From an uncultured Clostridia bacterium (GTDB taxonomy: Bacteria > Bacillota > Clostridia > Christensenellales > CAG-917): 44,151 bases of DNA. Positions within the stretch are counted from its first letter, which is position 1. Every line of letters begins with the position of its first letter. The notes below the pieces were generated by a model. It ran no database searches. It saw nothing but the letters and a program-made list of their open reading frames with translations, and was not told where the DNA came from. The DNA is taken from the NCBI GenBank assembly GCA_947629635.1, contig CANREO010000002.1:1-44151 (forward strand). The letters run 5' to 3'. Shown here one piece after another: positions 31,952 through 39,509 of the stretch. Made by a program: the position numbers and the translations under genes.

Positions 31952-33434
31952 TTCCGTCCAAAATTTCCATGAGCCTGGGCTTCAAAAGTTGCCAGTCTAT
32001 GCCGAGTCCGATATGGTTGGAATTTAGCCTTATCACTCTGCCCGTCTCGCGCAGAGCGTTCATCTGCGCTCCGCTTCCGCCGAAGAATGAATAAAACGGA
32101 CTTGTCCCGTCGCCGTCGCCGCCGCCTCGATTAACAGACAAAGAGTAATCGTATATTTGATTTCCGTAGCTGTCATATTCGCCGACTCTCGCTTCGCAAC
32201 TTATACCCGTAACGGTGGTACTGCCGTTTGGGAAAAGATAATAGGATTTTACGCTTTCCGACGCGATCATGCCGTTTACAAACATGCCGTCATAATAGTT
32301 TTTCAAGTCGGCAACGATCTGTTTTATCAGATATCCGTCGCCGTCATCGGGTTGCCCTGCCTCCGCCAAAACTTTTTGATACATTCCTTTATTGTCGTCG
32401 TATTCCGTTCTGTACGCAAAAGGACGAGTATTGTAAAACGCATATATCTCTTCCGCAGACGAAAGGGCGCGATTGCCGACCAAAATCCCTCCGGTACTGC
32501 CGTCGTACTGCCCCGACGCAAGCAGTTGCGGCGCCGGAAGCATGCATATAAGCGCCTTATTGCTCGTGACAAAGTTGCACCCTTCCTCTTTTTTGAGGAA
32601 ATTCAACAACATAGTTTTAACATCATCGTTTGTCAGGGGTTTGCCAAACACATTTATATTGTATGCGGACACATCTACGTCGCCAAGCAATCTGTCCAAA
32701 TACAAATCCGGCGACACGAGCGCGGCAAGCGCGTCAAAGTTGCCGAAGACCGTAGGAGCAAGTTCTATATTGATGGCGGTATTTTTGCGATTGTTTTTAT
32801 TTCTCGCCAAATATTGGTTTACAAGAGCGCTGCCTTGTCCGTGCGAAATCAATATATTTCCGCAAAAACGGGAGCCGTTTATATATTCTTGCAATCGCAC
32901 GGCTTCCGTTGCCGGACTTTGTCGCCAATCCCAATTGAATACCCTCACTTCGTATTTGTCGCCGTACTCCTCTTTCAGCCCCTCGGCGAGTTGTCTGTAC
33001 ATGCCGAACACGCCGTAACTGAGCGAGTTGTCATAAAAAGGCATCGGCTCTATTTTATCGTCGTACGGAGTCCCGTCCTGCTTCATGGACAATCTGTACG
33101 CGAGGCTATCCTCTCGGAAGGCGAGCGACTCAAGAGCAATTTGTATGAGCGACTGTTTTTCTTCGTCGTCGAAATTTCCTATTATTTGTTCTATGGAGAT
33201 CTCTCCTCGGACGGCCGCGACAACGTCTACGTCGGTCGCTATAGGATCCCAAATACCTTCCGCGGACGAGGGTTCGTAAAATGCGCTTGCAAAAATATCG
33301 GGGACAATTATTATCGCCCCTCGCTTATGCCTGTCGCATGCCGAAAAAGCCGCCGCCGCGCCCATCGCGATCGCGAACGCAAGCAACACAACCATAAGAT
33401 GCTTTATTGTCGTTTTTGCGCTTAACTTTACCAT
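31944..33434 (-). CDS. Exported LCAT-like alpha/beta-hydrolase lipoprotein with altered nucleophile
   Basis: A 496-residue protein with a lipoprotein signal (FSAC, Cys33). The rest resembles lecithin:cholesterol acyltransferase-like hydrolases: an N-terminal strand IIIVPDIF, the block VRVFNWDWRQSP (163-174), a nucleophile-elbow-like ILISHGQGS (194-202), GDGDGTSPFY near the C-terminus and a late His in NSNHIG. In active relatives the elbow reads HSxGG with Ser as nucleophile; here the equivalent position is Gly199. Catalysis by the usual Ser is therefore unlikely. It is last in an operon with an unknown protein and a DUF2804 protein. Only a weak ribosome site (GAG). Confidence 0.7.
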   Translation of the reverse strand: MVKLSAKTTIKHLMVVLLAFAIAMGAAAAFSACDRHKRGAIIIVPDIFASAFYEPSSAEGIWDPIATDVDVVAAVRGEISIEQIIGNFDDEEKQSLIQIALESLAFREDSLAYRLSMKQDGTPYDDKIEPMPFYDNSLSYGVFGMYRQLAEGLKEEYGDKYEVRVFNWDWRQSPATEAVRLQEYINGSRFCGNILISHGQGSALVNQYLARNKNNRKNTAINIELAPTVFGNFDALAALVSPDLYLDRLLGDVDVSAYNINVFGKPLTNDDVKTMLLNFLKKEEGCNFVTSNKALICMLPAPQLLASGQYDGSTGGILVGNRALSSAEEIYAFYNTRPFAYRTEYDDNKGMYQKVLAEAGQPDDGDGYLIKQIVADLKNYYDGMFVNGMIASESVKSYYLFPNGSTTVTGISCEARVGEYDSYGNQIYDYSLSVNRGGGDGDGTSPFYSFFGGSGAQMNALRETGRVIRLNSNHIGLGIDWQLLKPRLMEILDGIK

Positions 33435-33444
33435 TTCTCGAGTT

Positions 33445-34167
33445 TTATTTAGAAAGCAGATACATATTCAAAAGTTCCTGCATGCGCGACGCCTCTCTCG
33501 TGCAAAGTCGTCTGAAGCCCAATGCTCGGGAAAGTCCGTACCAAATGGCCTTGATCATCAACACGTCCCTGGAATCCAAAGCCGCCGCAAATCCCTCGAG
33601 CATCACCGTAAATTCCTCTCTCTCTGCGCTGTCGAGGTCGGACTCTTTTACGATTTTCGTCATTTCGACAAGCAACGATTCCGTCTGTTTGCTCAGTCCG
33701 TCGTTTGCAAGCGCGACCTCCCTTTTTACGGGCGTGGGCTCATCGCTGACGCCGTCGCGGACGAAGGCGCAGACCGCAAACTTAAACGGCTCCAACACGG
33801 CGGAATAAAAAGCCGCGAAGCTGTCGCTCCTTGTGGTTGAAGGATAATATTTGCAAGCAAAAGTGACTATATCCATATCTCCGGCGTCGAATTCCACCAG
33901 CATTCCGGCAACAAGAGCGACCATGGTCTTCTTGTTTTTCGGAAGACGAAAAACGTACGAATTGCCCAATTTCCCCGTTGAACGGCCTTTTTCGTAATCA
34001 TAATTGAAGTTGCGATTGCACTGTTCCAAAACCTTCCTGAATTCCGGATAATAGACAAGACATTTCAAGATGGAGCGCAGATTTTTGTCCAAATTGAGAG
34101 TATTGCCGGTCCTTAAATCGTCAAATGCGCTTGTCAGCGCCTGTATGCATTCTCCGTTGTTTTGCAT
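33445..34167 (-). CDS. Conserved-looking cytosolic protein, unknown
   Basis: A 240-residue soluble, mainly helical protein. No signal, membrane segment or catalytic motif is recognised. The N-terminal half includes KCLVYYPEFRKVLEQCN and a short beta-like stretch (NSYVFRLPKNKKT). The C-terminal half is acidic then basic and helical. It follows the DUF2804 gene by 12 bases and has a strong AAAGGAGG ribosome site. It sits between DUF2804 and the LCAT-like lipoprotein, 10 bases before the latter, so all three are one operon. Function unknown. Confidence 0.75.
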   Translation of the reverse strand: MQNNGECIQALTSAFDDLRTGNTLNLDKNLRSILKCLVYYPEFRKVLEQCNRNFNYDYEKGRSTGKLGNSYVFRLPKNKKTMVALVAGMLVEFDAGDMDIVTFACKYYPSTTRSDSFAAFYSAVLEPFKFAVCAFVRDGVSDEPTPVKREVALANDGLSKQTESLLVEMTKIVKESDLDSAEREEFTVMLEGFAAALDSRDVLMIKAIWYGLSRALGFRRLCTREASRMQELLNMYLLSK

Positions 34168-34179
34168 ATCCGCCTCCTT

Positions 34180-35217
34180 TTACCATTTATTATGCACCTT
34201 TTCCGCAAAACCGAGGACATTTTCAATCTCGATTTCCTTGCCGTCGTCCAATATACATTTGCCGCTGAAATATCCGAAGACCTGATGTGGGATCATACAC
34301 AAAATTTTGAGGTCTATAGGCTCATATCTGTCTATTATCGGTCTAAATATCATATCCAGTCTGCCGTCGTCCGATTTGAAGTGCCAATCTGCCATATATT
34401 CGGGATTTCCTTCTTCATCGCCCGGGATCTCGAACTTCACTCTTCCGATCTTGTGCGCTTTCCCCTCATAAAACAGCATATCTTCGCTCGCCGCCGAGGT
34501 GTTGCCGAATCCGTAGCCCAAATTCCACCCGAATTTGCTTCCGTCTGTAAGACGCGCGTTAAGGCTGCTCCAATACCAAGTGTTGTCGTACGTCCAGACG
34601 CCTCGACCCCAATCCAAAGTGGCAAAACTGTTTTCGCCATCGAAAACGCACTCCTTGTCTCCCAACTTGAATGCACCGCTTGCCGTCATGCAATTAATCT
34701 TTTGGTTCAGATAGAAATGCCCTTTTTTGTCAAAAGGAGTTGCGATGACCATGCTCTCATCGGGCATATCGGTCAAAGTTATGTCCCAACTTACATCGGT
34801 GCCCAGCTTGTCGGCATTCGGATATATCCCCGTGAGGCGACGGACAGAGCCGTCGCTTTCGAACGTCATCTCGACCTTACCGTTTTTGCAGTGGCAAGTT
34901 CCCTCTTCGCTGCGCACGGGCATGTTAAGTTTTCCCATGGGAAAGAGAAATACTGAACTGTTTGTAAACTGCGACGGCGTAACAAAATCCATCACGGTAA
35001 GACTCATGGCGCCTATATAGCCCATGTCGCTAATAGTCAGGCAAATCGCATACTTTTCATTGCCGACATAATAGTAATCCCACTCCTTTATTCGGCTCTT
35101 TTTTGCCTTGATATCGGCTCGATTATACTCAAACAGCGGCTGCTTGGCATATCCGGGAGCGGCGACATTGCCTTCGCCGTCCAGCAGACGCGTGGGAGAC
35201 GTAATTTGCGTTTGCAT
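34180..35217 (-). CDS. DUF2804 domain protein
   Basis: A 345-residue soluble protein matching the DUF2804 family across its length: N-terminal TSPTRLLDGEGNV, RIKEWDYYYV, LDWGRGVWTYDNTWYWSS, GWNLGYGFG and HQVFGYFSG. The Trp/Tyr/Gly-rich beta-sheet pattern resembles lipocalin/hydroxyneurosporene-synthase-like folds, and members are often linked to lipid metabolism, but no reaction is known. GAGGTG ribosome site. It is first in the operon behind a TTGTAT-17-TAAAAT promoter. With an LCAT-like lipoprotein downstream, a lipid-related role is possible but inferred. Confidence 0.85.
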   Translation of the reverse strand: MQTQITSPTRLLDGEGNVAAPGYAKQPLFEYNRADIKAKKSRIKEWDYYYVGNEKYAICLTISDMGYIGAMSLTVMDFVTPSQFTNSSVFLFPMGKLNMPVRSEEGTCHCKNGKVEMTFESDGSVRRLTGIYPNADKLGTDVSWDITLTDMPDESMVIATPFDKKGHFYLNQKINCMTASGAFKLGDKECVFDGENSFATLDWGRGVWTYDNTWYWSSLNARLTDGSKFGWNLGYGFGNTSAASEDMLFYEGKAHKIGRVKFEIPGDEEGNPEYMADWHFKSDDGRLDMIFRPIIDRYEPIDLKILCMIPHQVFGYFSGKCILDDGKEIEIENVLGFAEKVHNKW

Positions 35218-35244
35218 GCTTCACCTCGTTTTATTTATGGAATT

Positions 35245-35273
35245 ATTTTACCACACTGTACGTTCGAATACAA
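35245..35273 (-). promoter_or_regulatory. Promoter of the DUF2804 operon
   Basis: TTGTAT (35273-35268), 17-base spacer, TAAAAT (35250-35245), about 28 bases before the ATG. Confidence 0.65.
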
Positions 35274-35359
35274 GCACTCAATTGACGCGGCGTCCAAATC
35301 GTATGCAACTTTTGTCGGACAAAGGCGTAGCGCTCTACCCACCGCAAAACATTGCATAC

Positions 35360-35390
35360 AAAAAGTCGAAAGAGTATCTTTCGACTTTTT
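35360..35390 (-). terminator. Terminator of the DUF6273 lipoprotein gene
   Basis: AAAAAGTCGAAAGA-GTA-TCTTTCGACTTTTT, perfect 14-base arms, about 70 bases past the stop codon at 35463. Confidence 0.8.
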
Positions 35391-35462
35391 CGCTTACCCT
35401 TAAGTTTGATTATAGGCGCTTTGCCGATAGACGTTATTCGTCTGCGCCAAACTTTACGCTTC

Positions 35463-36707
35463 TCAGAGCGTTATCCTCAGAGCAGGCACTATGCCGTTGT
35501 TTTCGTCAACGCAGACGCAGTCGAAATTGCCGTATTTGCCGTTGACGTCTTGCATCAAATAATTCGTTAGGCCTTGGCCGTCGTCCTGAGGCGAACGCAA
35601 CCACCACCATGTGCGAGGGGCAATCCCCTGCGCCATAGCGTAGGCAGTCGCATTACGCTTGCGGGCCGCCTTGTCGGCGAAGTATGCGGGGTTGTTCGCC
35701 TCGGCGTAGCTGAGCAAAAATACCTTGTCGTTTGTGTTTTCGCAAGTGTAGGCGTTGTCGGGATTGTCGGTGCTTGCTGCGCTGTTGTCCACAAGCGACG
35801 TTTTGATGATCGCCTGTTCTGCGCTGTTGAACGCCTCTGCATAGAACGTTTGGATGAGCCACTGCCTTATGTCGCTCTCCTTATAGTTGTTTGCCAAAAC
35901 GGCAGCGCCGTCGAGGTCTCTGGAATTTCGGTCATGGAAGAAGTGTCTGGCGTCAAGTGCCATTGTGCTCACAAGAAACGCCTCGCCGCCGCTCTTTTCA
36001 AGCACCAGCCACTCGATTTCATCGAACTTGAACCAATACAGCGTGTTGACAAAATAGTTGTATTTGTATTGCTGGCTGCGAGTATCGCTCACCCTTGACG
36101 TTATGTCGGGCTTGTTGGAAACAAAGTACACGCCCCTGTACTTTTCACCGCCGTACTCGACGTCCTTATACCACATAAACTCCTCTTGCACGCTTGAAAT
36201 GTAGTAGCCGTAGTCTTTCCAATCGCCCCTGTTGCCTTTTGACGGCAATGCGCCCACCAAGTCGGCAAGTTGCTGAGTGAGGTCGGCGTCCTCAACCGCA
36301 GTTTGCGGATATTTGCCAAAATATATCTTGCCCTCTTCTTCCCTGTACATCTTTTGGGCTTGTTTGAACGTCACGACAATGGTCACGTCGGCGTCGATGA
36401 CGAAAGCGTAGGCATTGTCCACAAGCTCCGCCTTTTTGTCCTCGCCTCCCACGGTAAATGCGTCCACCTCGAAGTCGGCGTTGGGCTGAATGGTTACGGT
36501 GACGCGCGTCCCTTTGGCGTAGGAATTGTTCCCCTCCGACGGCACAAGGGTCACATTCCCCTTTGAGCTGTCAAAAGTCAGCGTGATCTTGCAATTTGAC
36601 GACGGATCTTGAGGCTGTACGATATTGACGCACGCCGTAAGCCCGACGCAAAGCGCAACAAGCGTAAGCACGCATATTGCGACTGTCAAAAATCTTCTTT
36701 TGTTCAT
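35463..36707 (-). CDS. Lipoprotein with InlB-like repeat and DUF6273 domain
   Basis: A 414-residue exported lipoprotein: signal peptide with LTAC lipobox (Cys about 26), then a Listeria/Bacteroides-type beta repeat (about 40-115: KGTRVTVTIQPNADFEV and following) and a DUF6273 domain (about 120-414). That domain carries its typical marks: 'GKYPQT', 'NTLYWFKFDEIEWLVL', 'WWWLRSPQDD' and the C-terminal GIVPALRITL. The role is probably extracellular binding. An AGGAGG ribosome site precedes the ATG. Two palindromes near its promoter suggest control by the divergent XRE protein. Confidence 0.87.
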   Translation of the reverse strand: MNKRRFLTVAICVLTLVALCVGLTACVNIVQPQDPSSNCKITLTFDSSKGNVTLVPSEGNNSYAKGTRVTVTIQPNADFEVDAFTVGGEDKKAELVDNAYAFVIDADVTIVVTFKQAQKMYREEEGKIYFGKYPQTAVEDADLTQQLADLVGALPSKGNRGDWKDYGYYISSVQEEFMWYKDVEYGGEKYRGVYFVSNKPDITSRVSDTRSQQYKYNYFVNTLYWFKFDEIEWLVLEKSGGEAFLVSTMALDARHFFHDRNSRDLDGAAVLANNYKESDIRQWLIQTFYAEAFNSAEQAIIKTSLVDNSAASTDNPDNAYTCENTNDKVFLLSYAEANNPAYFADKAARKRNATAYAMAQGIAPRTWWWLRSPQDDGQGLTNYLMQDVNGKYGNFDCVCVDENNGIVPALRITL

Positions 36708-36733
36708 AATGTCCTCCTGTAAATCTTATGATG

Positions 36734-36793
36734 TTAGATATTCTAATCTAAATCAGGTTAAAAGTCAATAGTCTGAAATAGACTAATTATAAT
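36734..36793. promoter_or_regulatory. Divergent promoters with two operator-like palindromes
   Basis: Leftward promoter TTGACT (36768-36763), 17 bases, TAGAAT (36745-36740). Palindrome 1, TTAGAT-6-ATCTAA (36734-36751), covers this -10 box. Palindrome 2, TAGTCT-5-AGACTA (36769-36785), sits just upstream of its -35 and inside the spacer of a rightward promoter with TATAAT at 36788-36793. Both follow a similar TTAG-type half-site, as expected for one regulator, most simply the adjacent XRE protein. Confidence 0.65.
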
Positions 36794-36842
36794 CTTTATA
36801 TCAAAATATCAAAAATTTACAGGTGCAGAGGTGTCCAAAAAA

Positions 36843-37064
36843 ATGTATCCACGTATAAGAGATTTACGCAATGACAAAGACCTGAACCAAACGCAGGTTG
36901 CAAAGATGTTGGGCATGTCGCAAACAGGCTATTCCAAATACGAAACGGGCGAAAACGACATTCCGACGGAAGTCCTCATAAAGCTCGCCGCCTTTTACTC
37001 CACAAGCGTAGACTACCTTTTGGGACTGACGCCGTGCGCCGATCCTTATCCGAAAAATTTATAA
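36843..37064 (+). CDS. Small XRE-family transcriptional regulator
   Basis: A 73-residue protein that is essentially one helix-turn-helix domain (LNQTQVAKMLGMSQTGYSKYETGEN, in two helices), followed by IPTEVLIKLAAFYSTSVDYLLG, the usual XRE ending. I prefer the ATG at 36843 because the start MYPRIRDLR is typical of this group and AGAGGTG lies nine bases upstream. A GTG at 36831 adds four residues. It is divergent from the DUF6273 lipoprotein gene and probably binds the palindromes between them. Confidence 0.88.
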   Translation: MYPRIRDLRNDKDLNQTQVAKMLGMSQTGYSKYETGENDIPTEVLIKLAAFYSTSVDYLLGLTPCADPYPKNL

Positions 37065-37110
37065 ATCGACCGTTTATATACCAAAAACAGAGATTAAAGT
37101 TCCGATTTTA

Positions 37111-38685
37111 TTATTTTCGCGGTACGTATTCAAGTTGCATAAGTTTTTTGCCTATGCCTTTTGATGCTATGTTCACCATTTTCAGACGCGGCGCTACTCG
37201 CCTCGCCACAATAGATCCGACCACGCACCACATAATGTCCGTAGGCAAAAATACGGCGCATCCCGTCAGCCACGCCTTGCCTATGGCAATGGGCGAACGT
37301 ACGTAAAATTTGAGTAGAAGATACATATACATCACACCTGTAGTATAGACGATCGCCAGCGCGATCAGCGCGCCTAACAGCATCCTGAAAAAAGCCGGAC
37401 GTGCGTCATTTTTGAAACCGGACGCAATCACGCCTCCCACAGGTAGCGCGATGACGTATCCCAAAAGATATCCGAAGGTGGGCTGAAGCACATAGCCGAT
37501 CCCTCCGCCAGCAGTAAAAACGGGGATCCCTATAAGCCCCATGATTATGTATAACAGCACTGCAATCAGCGAGTCCCGTGGCCCGAGCAGCAGCATACAC
37601 AATATACAGATGGCGCATTGCATGCTTACGGGCACTATGCCGATAGGAAATTTGATAAAAGCTCCGACAATTATAAGCCCCACAAACACCGCTATCAAAA
37701 CAAGCCGCGATGTACTCCTCATTTTCGTAGCATTCACCACCTTATGGTTACCTCCCCGGCGCCTATAGTTGCCGTCCTCATATCGCACTATAAGGCGACA
37801 ATCGTCGTCTATGCCAACGGCACGCGCCGCCCTTTGACTGTCTCCGTTTATGACGCAGATATCTTTTCCAATGATAAACGACTTCGCTTTGTATCTTTTC
37901 GCTATATCGTCTCTGTCAAAGTCGGTATACATAGCGGCAAGTCTGTTCAGCGTTGCCGCGATGATTTTATTTAGAGCGTCGTCAACCCCGTCGCAAGCGG
38001 CGCATGCAACGTTTTGCAATTCTCCGTATCCGCCGTTCGGCGTCTTTACGTTGACGCCGATGCCAACAACGGCATAGTCTATCTTACCCGATTCCATATC
38101 CGATACGGCCTCGGTAAGTATACCACAGCATTTTTTGCCTTCGACATACACGTCGTTGACCCACTTGATAGATGTAGGCAAGCCGCCTATACTCTCTATG
38201 CCCTCCGCCACCGCGACCGCAGCCATGACGGTAAGCAACGACGCCTGTTCGAAACTCATTTTAGGACGGAAAATGACGCTGAAATATGCGCCGCAACCCT
38301 TAGGAGAAAAAAACTTTCTGTCAAACCTGCCCCTGCCGCCCGTTTGCTCATGCGCGATCACGACGACGCCTTCTCGCGCTCCTTTAGCCGCCGCTTCTTT
38401 GGCGACGATGTTTGTAGACGTCACCTTTTGATACATTTGCAAATCGAAAAATCCTTTTATAAGATACTTCTCTATGCCATGAATGGACAGAGCGTCCGCG
38501 CCTATGGGAAGCCTGTACCCTCTGTTTCGCACCGCCTCGATAGGCATACCTTCTTTTGCAAGAGAGCACGCCGCCTTCCAAACCGCGGTTCGGCTGATGT
38601 TTGCAATGTTTGCCAGTTCCTCGCCGGACACAAATTCACCGCGCTTCGCTTCAAGCGCTTTCAAAACCAAATCCTTTGTCGTCAT
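37111..38685 (-). CDS. birA-bioY: Biotin protein ligase/repressor BirA joined in frame to biotin transporter BioY
   Basis: A 524-residue open frame. Residues 1-60 are the BirA helix-turn-helix. About 75-315 are the biotin ligase core, with GGRGRFDRKFFSP and IKWVNDVYVEGKKCCGILTE (biotin and ATP sites). About 320-520 are a BioY S-component with six helices (MQCAICILCMLLLGPRDSL, GYVLQPTFGYLLGY). BirA attaches biotin to carboxylases and represses biotin genes; BioY takes up biotin with an ECF module. The junction looks like two genes merged by a frame change: in the next frame, GAGEVTIRW and a stop give a normal BirA end that overlaps a GTG start of BioY. Start at 38685 has a GGGAGG ribosome site. 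Confidence 0.85.
   Translation of the reverse strand: MTTKDLVLKALEAKRGEFVSGEELANIANISRTAVWKAACSLAKEGMPIEAVRNRGYRLPIGADALSIHGIEKYLIKGFFDLQMYQKVTSTNIVAKEAAAKGAREGVVVIAHEQTGGRGRFDRKFFSPKGCGAYFSVIFRPKMSFEQASLLTVMAAVAVAEGIESIGGLPTSIKWVNDVYVEGKKCCGILTEAVSDMESGKIDYAVVGIGVNVKTPNGGYGELQNVACAACDGVDDALNKIIAATLNRLAAMYTDFDRDDIAKRYKAKSFIIGKDICVINGDSQRAARAVGIDDDCRLIVRYEDGNYRRRGGNHKVVNATKMRSTSRLVLIAVFVGLIIVGAFIKFPIGIVPVSMQCAICILCMLLLGPRDSLIAVLLYIIMGLIGIPVFTAGGGIGYVLQPTFGYLLGYVIALPVGGVIASGFKNDARPAFFRMLLGALIALAIVYTTGVMYMYLLLKFYVRSPIAIGKAWLTGCAVFLPTDIMWCVVGSIVARRVAPRLKMVNIASKGIGKKLMQLEYVPRK
37734..37775 (-). other. BirA/BioY junction with probable one-base frame change
   Basis: In the open frame BirA reads ...YEDGNYRRRGGNHKVVNATKM into BioY. 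In the +1 frame the same bases read GAGEVTIRW then TGA (37736-37734), a canonical BirA C-terminus. That TGA overlaps a possible BioY GTG start (37737) by GTGA. A single-base difference, for instance in the G4 run at 37757-37754, decides between a fusion and two coupled genes. Confidence 0.7.
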
Positions 38686-38703
38686 ACCGCCTCCCACGCA
38701 GCA

Positions 38704-38757
38704 GTATACATTATCGATCCAATTAATGTCAACCACAAAATATAAATCGGTTGACAA
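38704..38757 (-). promoter_or_regulatory. BirA operator overlapping the birA-bioY promoter
   Basis: TGTCAACC (38728-38735), 14 bases, GGTTGACA (38750-38757) form a perfect dyad matching known BirA boxes (TTGT-AACC, 14-16 bases, GGTT-ACAA type). The leftward promoter's -35 TTGACA (38733-38728) is part of the left arm; 18 bases on is -10 TATACT (38709-38704). Biotin-loaded BirA would block its own promoter, so ligase and transporter are autoregulated. Confidence 0.85.
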
Positions 38758-38804
38758 TTATCTTGTATTTTGCCCTTCCGGACGCAAGACGAGCGCAATT
38801 ATAC

Positions 38805-38833
38805 TTGTACATTCCAAATAAAAGTGATATACT
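38805..38833 (+). promoter_or_regulatory. Promoter of the tmk-holB-yaaT operon
   Basis: TTGTAC (38805-38810), 17-base spacer, TATACT (38828-38833). The 5' leader is about 60 bases. Confidence 0.65.
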
Positions 38834-38900
38834 AAACAAGCAAATCAGTTTTGTCGACGCTGTTTTCAAAAACCGCGCTCGATGATGTAAGAGGTAACAT

Positions 38901-39509
38901 ATGTTTGTCACGTTCGAGGGTTGCGAAGGAGTCGGGAAATCCACGCAGTTGAGATTGCTCAAAGAGTATCTTGAAAAGACAGGGCAAGAGGCCCTGTATA
39001 TTCGCGAACCCGGCAGCACCTCAATATCGGAGCAGATAAGGCAAGTCATACTCGACCCAAACAACTCCGAAATGCGCGACGCGACCGAAGCGCTTCTGTA
39101 TGCGGCAAGCCGCGCTCAGCTTGTACGCGAGGTGATAAAACCGGCGCTCGCCGAAGGAAAACTTGTCATTTGCGACAGATTTGTGGACAGTTCCGTGGCA
39201 TATCAAGGTTATGGCAGGGGCATGGGCGCAGACGCCGTGTGGGAAATAAACAAAATCGCTTTGGACGGCGTCCTTCCCGACCTCACGATTTTTATAGATC
39301 TGCCTCCCGACAAATCCTTCCGCGGCACAAGGATGGACGACAGGCTCGAAAGGGAATCAAACGAGTTTTTTGCAAAAGTATATAAGGGCTTTTTGGCGCA
39401 AATTGACATTTCAAGCGATCGTTTTGTGCGCATAATCCCTCAAATTGACAAATTTGCCACATCGCAAAGCATCATCGAAGCGATGCGAAAAAGGGGTGCC
39501 ATAAAATGA
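38901..39509 (+). CDS. tmk: Thymidylate kinase
   Basis: A 202-residue kinase phosphorylating dTMP to dTDP for DNA synthesis. P-loop GCEGVGKST (about 8-16), the DR(F/Y) motif in CDRFVDSSVAYQG and the LID region following PPDKSFRG. AGAGGT ribosome site. Its last four bases overlap holB (ATGA). The tmk-holB-yaaT order is conserved in Bacillota. Confidence 0.97.
   Translation: MFVTFEGCEGVGKSTQLRLLKEYLEKTGQEALYIREPGSTSISEQIRQVILDPNNSEMRDATEALLYAASRAQLVREVIKPALAEGKLVICDRFVDSSVAYQGYGRGMGADAVWEINKIALDGVLPDLTIFIDLPPDKSFRGTRMDDRLERESNEFFAKVYKGFLAQIDISSDRFVRIIPQIDKFATSQSIIEAMRKRGAIK

Noticed and set aside
32157..33425. Rightward 422-codon open frame opposite the LCAT-like gene
   Set aside because: The minus-strand protein has a lipobox and family motifs; the opposite frame has none and no ribosome site.
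34162..34956. Rightward 264-codon open frame inside the DUF2804 gene
   Set aside because: It lies opposite a clear DUF2804 coding region, has no recognised domain and no ribosome site.
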